Source: Pseudomonadota bacterium (GTDB taxonomy: Bacteria; Pseudomonadota; Gammaproteobacteria; Burkholderiales; SCOH01). From it: 18,953 nucleotides of DNA. Shown here piece after piece: positions 13,980 to 18,953 of the stretch. Each line of letters starts with the position of its first letter. The first letter of the stretch is position 1. The position numbers were made by a program, and so were the translations under genes. The notes under the pieces were generated by a model that did not search any database, was not told the DNA's origin, and was given only the letters and a program-made list of their open reading frames with translations. The DNA lies in the NCBI GenBank assembly GCA_030917985.1, contig JAUPTR010000025.1, positions 1 through 18,953 of the forward strand. Direction: 5' to 3'.

Positions 13980-15620
13980 TCAGGCGGAGGCGGTGCTGCG
14001 TGCGGACCAGATGCTGTCGGCCGGGCCATGCGCCACACGCTGCGCCGTGGCGCGGGCCAGCCAGGCAAACCCCAGACTGCCGGCCAGTGCCGTCACATCA
14101 ACGCCCAGCGCGGCCATGCTGGCATGAACCCACAAGCCGGAAGCGGGCAAGCACCAGCCCAGCAGGCTGGTGGCCGGGATGGCCAGGGTAAAGGCTGCCG
14201 CCAGCCACAGCAGATGCACGGCGGCATGGGCTGCACCGCGCCAGAATGCCCAGGCCACGGCAGAGAAGAAGGTGGCGTAATACAGGGCATGATGCCAGCC
14301 ATTCAGATCGGCAACCCGGCCGTGCAGCCATTTGGCGGCAACAATGCTCAAGGAGATGCCGCACACCGCCCCGAGGCACACGCCCACGGTGGCAGCCGCC
14401 ATCCAGCGCACATTGCGCCGCTGCGGCGGCGGCCCGGCAGCCGCATCATTACCATTGCGCGGAGCTTTGGCGCGGCGGGTTTCCAGCCACAGCAGATTGC
14501 CGCCGTAAAACAGCCAGGCCCCGGCCAGGCCAAGCAGGAAATACATCCATTGCAGCGGAGTGCCACCATAGGTGCCAAAGTGCAGGGCAAAAAAGCTGGC
14601 GATGAGGGCATTCGGCAAGCTCTGGCTGCCCGGCAGAAAATCCGTGCTGACGATCTTGCCACTGTAGGGATCAATGGCCACAAAGCCGCCGGCAAAGCGC
14701 GGTGAATGGGCCTGTGGGTCATCACCCCAGACACGCACGGCAGCACGTGGCCCGGTCACATTCAGATATTGCAGGGCGCTGGGGCGAAAACCCGGCGCCT
14801 GAGCCTGAACACGCCCAAGCAATTCGGCCGGGGGCAGCATCGCCGCCGGATCACGCGGGGCGGCCGGCGCCGTAGTGCTACCGCGTATCGCAAAGGCGCT
14901 GCCCCACTGGCCGCCATGGATCAGCCGATCCTGAATGGCGTAGAAGCCGTCGTGCCATGCAAATACCAGTGCCGTGAGCGCCATGACGAGGTGAAACGGC
15001 AGACTGATGATGCCAACCACATTGTGTGCATCCAGCCACATGCGCTTGAGGTTGCGGCCAACACGCAGCGCAAACAAATCCTTTAACAGCGAAGGCAGCA
15101 ACACAATCACGCCGGAAACCAGCGCCATGGCGTACAGCGCGGCAATCACCCCCATCACCCAGCGCGTGGGGTCGGAATCAAGCGGCAGGCCCACCACCCG
15201 GTGCAGCGTATCGATCAGATCAGTCAGCCCCGAGGGTTGCACCTCTCCAGCCTGCACACTGCCATCAGCCTGCAACGTGGCCAGATAGTGGCGCGTTGCA
15301 GCATGATCATGCTCATCCGCTCCCGGCGGGTGCAGCTGCCAACTGAGCCCTTGCGGCAAGTGTTCGGCAGCCTTGAGCTGCAGCTGAAAATCGCGGCCAG
15401 CAGCCGGATGCTGCTGCAGAGTGCGCTCAATGAGGGCAGGCACCTCGTCCAGTGACAGCGCACGGCCGTAAGCGTTGGATGGCGGTGTGGCCCAGCGGGC
15501 CAGCGGCGCTTTGAAAAGCGTGATGACCCCGGCATAGAAGGCAATGAACAGCGCCATGCCGGCAACGATGCCGGTCCAGGTGTGCACGGATTTGTAGATT
15601 CGAATGAACTCGGAACGCAT
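13980..15620 (-). CDS. PepSY-domain inner-membrane protein, likely ferric-siderophore reductase type
   Basis: The product has 546 residues. Its architecture is a first membrane helix with H13-TWTG, a periplasmic PepSY-like region (about 40-135), a helix near 155-177, HNVVGIISLPFHLVMAL (199-215), a second periplasmic PepSY-like region (about 255-335), HFGTYGG (347-353), and a set of C-terminal helices. The spaced membrane histidines (13, 140, 199, 210, 347) match the PepSY_TM pattern, in which they are thought to hold haem. FoxB- and PiuB-like members act in reductive release of iron from siderophores. The ATG at 15620 follows AAGG by 7 nt; the frame runs open to 15917 but that part overlaps the upstream gene. 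It is the last gene of the iron operon, 16 bases after the DUF3649-like gene. Confidence 0.85.
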   Translation of the reverse strand: MRSEFIRIYKSVHTWTGIVAGMALFIAFYAGVITLFKAPLARWATPPSNAYGRALSLDEVPALIERTLQQHPAAGRDFQLQLKAAEHLPQGLSWQLHPPGADEHDHAATRHYLATLQADGSVQAGEVQPSGLTDLIDTLHRVVGLPLDSDPTRWVMGVIAALYAMALVSGVIVLLPSLLKDLFALRVGRNLKRMWLDAHNVVGIISLPFHLVMALTALVFAWHDGFYAIQDRLIHGGQWGSAFAIRGSTTAPAAPRDPAAMLPPAELLGRVQAQAPGFRPSALQYLNVTGPRAAVRVWGDDPQAHSPRFAGGFVAIDPYSGKIVSTDFLPGSQSLPNALIASFFALHFGTYGGTPLQWMYFLLGLAGAWLFYGGNLLWLETRRAKAPRNGNDAAAGPPPQRRNVRWMAAATVGVCLGAVCGISLSIVAAKWLHGRVADLNGWHHALYYATFFSAVAWAFWRGAAHAAVHLLWLAAAFTLAIPATSLLGWCLPASGLWVHASMAALGVDVTALAGSLGFAWLARATAQRVAHGPADSIWSARSTASA

Positions 15621-15636
15621 GACAAAGCCTTGAATG

Positions 15637-15921
15637 TCAGAAGAGGCCAAATAGCGGCGGAATGCCGAAAACCAGCAGACTGGCCCCCAGCAGCCAGCCC
15701 CAGGCATGTAGGCCGCTACGGAAGAAATACACGCCGGACAAGGCGCCCATCCAGATCGGCGCCACCATCCACATGGCAAGCTGTCCACGAACGGGCAAGG
15801 GAAGATCGGCAGCCAGCCAGACAAACAGGCCGGAACAGCCAATTGCCAGCGTAAAGCCAGCCAGGATGCCGGCCAGCGTTTTGGCCAGCCAGTTGCGGGC
15901 GACGGGTTTGGCGGCACTCAT
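15637..15921 (-). CDS. Small membrane protein, DUF3649-like
   Basis: The product has 94 residues with a basic N-terminus and three predicted membrane helices (about 16-34, 46-63 and 74-90). Between helices one and two lies LPLPVRGQLAMW, which resembles the short conserved core of DUF3649. Such proteins occur between TonB-dependent siderophore receptors and PepSY reductases, where they may assist the reductase; no activity is known. The ATG (15921-15919) overlaps the TGA of the preceding gene as ATGA, giving translational coupling. The family name rests on context and a short motif. Confidence 0.7.
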   Translation of the reverse strand: MSAAKPVARNWLAKTLAGILAGFTLAIGCSGLFVWLAADLPLPVRGQLAMWMVAPIWMGALSGVYFFRSGLHAWGWLLGASLLVFGIPPLFGLF

Positions 15922-16196
15922 TGATGCACCCGCCTGCGCCATTCCGGCCATGCTCCGAGGTAGGGAAACAGCACGAACAGCAACATCAGCCAGTGGCTGA
16001 ATACAAAGCCAGCCGCTGCCGGTTGCAGGGCTTGCAGCAAGGCAGCCAGGCCACCGATCCATAACAGCAGCCCGGCAATACGTGCGCGGCGCGCCGGCCA
16101 GGGACGGGCAAGCCAGCACTGGTTTGGCGACGCCAGATAGATGGCAACACAACCCGGCAGAATCGCCAGCAGGCCGATCAGTATGAAGGGGTTCAT
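15918..16196 (-). CDS. Small membrane protein, DUF3325-like
   Basis: The product has 92 residues and three hydrophobic helices (about 3-20, 38-58 and 63-80). The segment AIYLASPNQCWLARPWPARRAR resembles the DUF3325 pattern found next to siderophore receptors. It starts 58 bases after the receptor stop and ends with a 4-base overlap onto the DUF3649-like gene, so the order receptor, DUF3325, DUF3649, PepSY is preserved as in many betaproteobacteria and pseudomonads. ATG at 16196 is chosen with GGGA upstream; ATG at 16202 is an alternative. A small 5-bp hairpin (16233-16246) lies in the gap to the receptor and could reduce downstream expression. Confidence 0.7.
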   Translation of the reverse strand: MNPFILIGLLAILPGCVAIYLASPNQCWLARPWPARRARIAGLLLWIGGLAALLQALQPAAAGFVFSHWLMLLFVLFPYLGAWPEWRRRVHQ

Positions 16197-16254
16197 GAAC
16201 ATCCCAGAGAGAGTGTGTGAGGACAGGCTGCCAGGGCACCTGCCCTTTTCCGGA

Positions 16255-18405
16255 TCAGAAATCCGCCGTGGCCGACGCCAGCACGGTGCGCCCGGCAGCC
16301 AGGGTGGCACGCGGCTCGGCAAAGCTGCCCGAGTAATAGTGGCGGTCGAACAGGTTGTTGATGTTCAGGCGCAAAGTGGCGTTGCGCCCTGCCACACGGG
16401 TTGTGTACCTCGCCCCGAGATCCAGCTGCCCCCAACCCGGAATCCGGTAGGTATTGGCGTTGTTGAGATACTGCCAAGAGGTGGCAATCACGCGGCCATT
16501 CAGGCTCAGGCCGGATAGCGGGGTATCCCACTCGGCGCCCAGGTTGCCCTGCCAGCGCGGCACGCCAAACAGCTGATTGCCTTGATTCACCCCGCCGGCG
16601 GTCTTGGTCAACTCGCCCTTCAGATAGCTGGCGCCACCCAGTACGCGCACTGTCGGCATCAGCTGGCCAAAGGTATTCCACTCCAGGCCGCGCACCTGCG
16701 ATTCGCCGTCGTCGGAGGCCACCAGATTCGGGGCCGTGCCGCTGGTGATCAACTCCGGCTTGGCAATCTGGAACAGGCTGAAGGTGTTGGCAAAGCGCCC
16801 CTGTTGCCACTTCACACCCAGCTCGGTCTGCTCGGTCTGGTAGGGCTTGAAATCCTGATCCTGGGCATAACCGTTGACCGCCTTGAGGCTGGCGCCCTGG
16901 CTCAAGCCCTCCACATAGTTGGCATACAGCGAAACACCATCGCCCCAGGGCTTGAGCAGCAGCGCCACCGCAGGGGTAACGGCCTTTTCGTCGTAATCAG
17001 AGCTGACCGCGCCAGCTGCGTTATAGCTGGTCTGTTGCACTTGCTGCTGGCGCAGGCCAAGCGTCAGGCGCACGCTATCCTGCATCAGCGACAGCGTATC
17101 CACCAGGGCCAGGCTCGACAGCGTGGATTCGCTGCCCTTGTTCAGCGGCCCGGTTGGCAAGGCTGGCAGGGGCGGCACAATCGGGTTGTAAATATTGCTG
17201 GCCTGCATGCCGGTTACAGCAGACAGCGAGCCCGATTCCAGATCAAGCCGGGTGGCCTGCACCACCAACTCATGACCTACCGCACCGGTGCCGACATTGA
17301 AACGCGCCCCCGCTTCGGCAGACACGCCCTCCTCGTAGCCACGCTGGGCCACACCGCGCACCTGGGCATTGCCGTTGGGCTGGACGTTATGCACATGTGT
17401 ACCGTTGACCCAGCCGGAATAATCGTGCTGCCTGCTACCGGCATTGGCAAACACCGACACATGCCGGTTAAACACATAATCGGCACGTGCGATCACTGCC
17501 TGATTTTCCATCTCGCCGGCAGCCGAAGCCAGCTGATTGGTGCGTGGATCGGGTGCAGCCGGAATCGCCGGATTGGCAAAACCGAACATCGCCGGCGAGC
17601 CGCCGGAGAAGGATTCTTTGCCGCTGTAGAGATCCAGTGAGGCGGTCAGCGCCTCGCCGCGATAGTCGAGTGCAGCAGCAAGGAATTTGCGCGTCTTGTC
17701 CTGGCCATCCAGCGCGGTTTCGCCATCACGATACGAACCGTTGACGCGCAAGCCCAGCACATTGTCGGCACCGAAACGACGGCCGACATCGACGCTGGTG
17801 CCAATCTGGCTGGCACTCTGATAGTCAACCGTCACCCGCGTCAGCGGAGCGTCGGCAGCACGTTTGGGCACCAGGTTGATGACACCGCCAATGGCGCCAC
17901 TGGGTGCCATGCCGGTAAACATCGCGCTCGGCCCGTTGAGCACTTCCACGCGCTCGACAAACTCCAGCGCGGAATGCCCCAGCGGTGCCAGCCCATACAT
18001 GCCGTTGATGGCCAGATCGGAAGAATGTACATCGAAGCCGCGCAGGCGGAAGTTTTCGTAAGCGTGCGAATCCGAGGTGGTGAAACGCACCGAGGGGTTG
18101 TTCTTCAGCACATCCGCCACCGTTTTTGCCCCCTGATCCTCAATCAGTTTGGCGGTGTAGCTGATGATGCTGAAAGGTGTATCCATCACCTCCTGATTAC
18201 CGAGCAAGCCAAGCCCGGCGCCCTTTGCCACCTGCCCGCCGGCAAAGGGCCGGGGCAGTTCCGTCGGGTTTTCCCGGCCATCCGTTACCTTCACGGCCGG
18301 CAGCTTGGCCTCTTTTTCCGCCTCGGTTGCAGATTGAGCCCATGCCAGTTGCGGCAAGGCCAGCATACCGATTGCCAATGCAATCGGCTTGATTCGCAGC
18401 GCCAT
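16255..18405 (-). CDS. TonB-dependent ferric-siderophore receptor
   Basis: The product is a 716-residue outer-membrane gated channel powered by TonB-ExbB-ExbD. The start at 18405 has GGAGA 5 nt upstream and a signal peptide cleaved after LAWA (residue 23). LPAVKVT (35-41) is a possible TonB box. The plug domain spans about 70-182: TPFSIISYTAKLIEDQGAKT, the LRGFDV strand, and NGPSAMFTGMAPSG followed by GGVINLVPKR. A 22-stranded barrel follows, with the late LNINNLFDRHYY motif and the terminal phenylalanine. Sequence style is that of FoxA/FhuE-type siderophore receptors; the ligand cannot be fixed. There is no N-terminal signalling domain, so ligand-dependent sigma/anti-sigma signalling is not expected. 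A Fur box in its promoter and three downstream iron genes support the role. Confidence 0.94.
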   Translation of the reverse strand: MALRIKPIALAIGMLALPQLAWAQSATEAEKEAKLPAVKVTDGRENPTELPRPFAGGQVAKGAGLGLLGNQEVMDTPFSIISYTAKLIEDQGAKTVADVLKNNPSVRFTTSDSHAYENFRLRGFDVHSSDLAINGMYGLAPLGHSALEFVERVEVLNGPSAMFTGMAPSGAIGGVINLVPKRAADAPLTRVTVDYQSASQIGTSVDVGRRFGADNVLGLRVNGSYRDGETALDGQDKTRKFLAAALDYRGEALTASLDLYSGKESFSGGSPAMFGFANPAIPAAPDPRTNQLASAAGEMENQAVIARADYVFNRHVSVFANAGSRQHDYSGWVNGTHVHNVQPNGNAQVRGVAQRGYEEGVSAEAGARFNVGTGAVGHELVVQATRLDLESGSLSAVTGMQASNIYNPIVPPLPALPTGPLNKGSESTLSSLALVDTLSLMQDSVRLTLGLRQQQVQQTSYNAAGAVSSDYDEKAVTPAVALLLKPWGDGVSLYANYVEGLSQGASLKAVNGYAQDQDFKPYQTEQTELGVKWQQGRFANTFSLFQIAKPELITSGTAPNLVASDDGESQVRGLEWNTFGQLMPTVRVLGGASYLKGELTKTAGGVNQGNQLFGVPRWQGNLGAEWDTPLSGLSLNGRVIATSWQYLNNANTYRIPGWGQLDLGARYTTRVAGRNATLRLNINNLFDRHYYSGSFAEPRATLAAGRTVLASATADF

Positions 18406-18472
18406 GTTTTCTCCAAATAAAAAATGCTGGCTGGCGAATGCTGGCTTGCGTGTCCGTTTTGCAACAGCCATA

Positions 18473-18501
18473 ATTGTAACGAGAATTATTATCATTGTGA
18501 A
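18473..18501 (-). promoter_or_regulatory. Promoter of the siderophore-receptor operon
   Basis: On the minus strand TTCACA (18496-18501, 5 of 6 to consensus) and TACAAT (18473-18478, 5 of 6) are separated by exactly 17 bases. The leader would be about 60 nt. The spacer is almost entirely occupied by a Fur box. Confidence 0.7.
18481..18499. promoter_or_regulatory. Fur box
   Basis: Read on the minus strand, CACAATGATAATAATTCTC matches the 19-bp Fur consensus (GATAATGATAATCATTATC) at 15 positions. It covers the -10/-35 spacer of the receptor promoter, so iron-loaded Fur would block RNA polymerase. It also lies about 140 bases before the divergent gene at 18641 and may control that too. Confidence 0.8.
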
Positions 18502-18640
18502 TAGCCGGACGGAAATTGGCCGGATCAAGTGGAACCAAGCCATGCCCGATTTTTTGCAACACCAGCGCGGCAAAGCTCGTCGCGAGCCGGACAGGAACAC
18601 GCAACCGGAGATGCCAGCCTTTGCGGCATATGGCGGGGCC

Positions 18641-18953
18641 ATGCAAGGAGAAAACCGTCGCAAACGGAGTGTTTCTGTTGCCGGCACGGCCCTTTTGCTG
18701 GGGCTGGCCACGGCAAGCGTGGCAGCAGACTTGCTGCCGACGCATGCCGGCCGACTCGATGCGGGCAGCCATCGCCAGCACACCGTCCAGACGGCCGCAG
18801 GCGACTATGTACATGGCCGCATCAGTGGCAACGGTATGTTGCTCACGCTGCAGGATGAGCAGGGCCGGCCGGTGCGCCTGCACCTGGAGGCTGGCCTGTT
18901 CGAACTTGGTTACAACGGCCAGTCCGGCATCCGCGATACCACACGCCACCTGC
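18641..18953 (+). CDS. Exported protein, N-terminal part; possible siderophore esterase
   Basis: The gene runs off the end of the window with 104 codons visible and no stop. ATG at 18641 is preferred because it starts a good signal peptide: basic MQGENRRKRS, hydrophobic VSVAGTALLLGLATASVA, cleavage near AA-D. Earlier in-frame ATGs at 18542 and 18611 would put extra residues ahead of it. The basic RRKRS may hint at Tat export, though the motif is incomplete. The mature part (AAGDYVHGRISGNGMLLTLQ then DEQGRPVRLHL) resembles the beta-sandwich N-domain that precedes the alpha/beta-hydrolase in enterobactin-esterase-like proteins. The hydrolase part is outside the window, so this is an inference. 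The divergent position across a Fur box from a siderophore receptor fits a role in iron release. Confidence 0.6.
   Translation, partial: MQGENRRKRSVSVAGTALLLGLATASVAADLLPTHAGRLDAGSHRQHTVQTAAGDYVHGRISGNGMLLTLQDEQGRPVRLHLEAGLFELGYNGQSGIRDTTRHL

Noticed and set aside
13842..14705. Open frame of 287 codons on the plus strand opposite the PepSY gene
   Set aside because: It starts inside the intergenic hairpin region and has low-complexity Gly/Gln/Ala composition, a shadow of the membrane protein gene.
15621..15917. N-terminal extension of the PepSY reading frame
   Set aside because: It overlaps the DUF3649-like gene in another frame and lacks a start with ribosome binding site; the family begins at the ATG at 15620.

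Overview
The window reads as chromosomal DNA of a Gram-negative betaproteobacterium, most likely a member of the Neisseriales (Chromobacteriaceae-like). This is inferred from two neisserial/betaproteobacterial-type trimeric porins ending in phenylalanine, a trpG-trpD pair with a detached trpC, an outer-membrane lytic transglycosylase lipoprotein, and small dispersed palindromic elements. No species can be named from the sequence alone. Apart from the hsp20, tetR and final (partial) genes, every gene is on the minus strand.

Layout. 1-661: a small heat-shock protein gene with a sigma-32-like promoter and a long leader that can fold its ribosome binding site into a U-rich hairpin, closed by a bidirectional terminator. 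681-3115: two envelope-remodelling genes, pbpG (murein endopeptidase) and mltA (lytic transglycosylase). 3175-6139: two tandem, dissimilar porin genes, each with its own terminator and each preceded by nearly the same 16-bp palindrome. 6347-7141: trpC. 7251-8937: a DUF1571-type exported protein and a TetR regulator, divergent, with a duplicated operator-like sequence between them. 8938-9306: a gene-free stretch of 369 bases holding a REP-like nested inverted repeat and a MITE-like element whose right end supplies the stop codon of the next gene. 9307-9897: a PlsC-like acyltransferase. 10031-11662: trpG-trpD. 11848-13799: a membrane GGDEF protein with a degenerate active site but an intact inhibitory-site motif, translationally coupled to an AraC-type regulator. 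13888-13951: a long imperfect hairpin. 13980-18405: an iron-uptake operon (TonB-dependent receptor, two small membrane proteins, PepSY membrane protein) driven by a well-formed promoter with a Fur box in its spacer. 18641-18953: the start of a divergent exported protein, cut by the window end, that may be a siderophore esterase.

How the genes fit together. The last five genes form one plausible ferric-siderophore module: outer-membrane uptake, inner-membrane PepSY reductase-type protein with two accessory membrane proteins, and a possible exported hydrolase, with iron control through Fur. trpG, trpD and trpC cover the first, second and fourth steps of tryptophan synthesis, but trpC is separated from trpGD by about 2.9 kb carrying unrelated genes and repeats. 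The left part is dominated by envelope functions (peptidoglycan hydrolases and porins). I found no tRNA, rRNA, CRISPR array, prophage or transposase gene.
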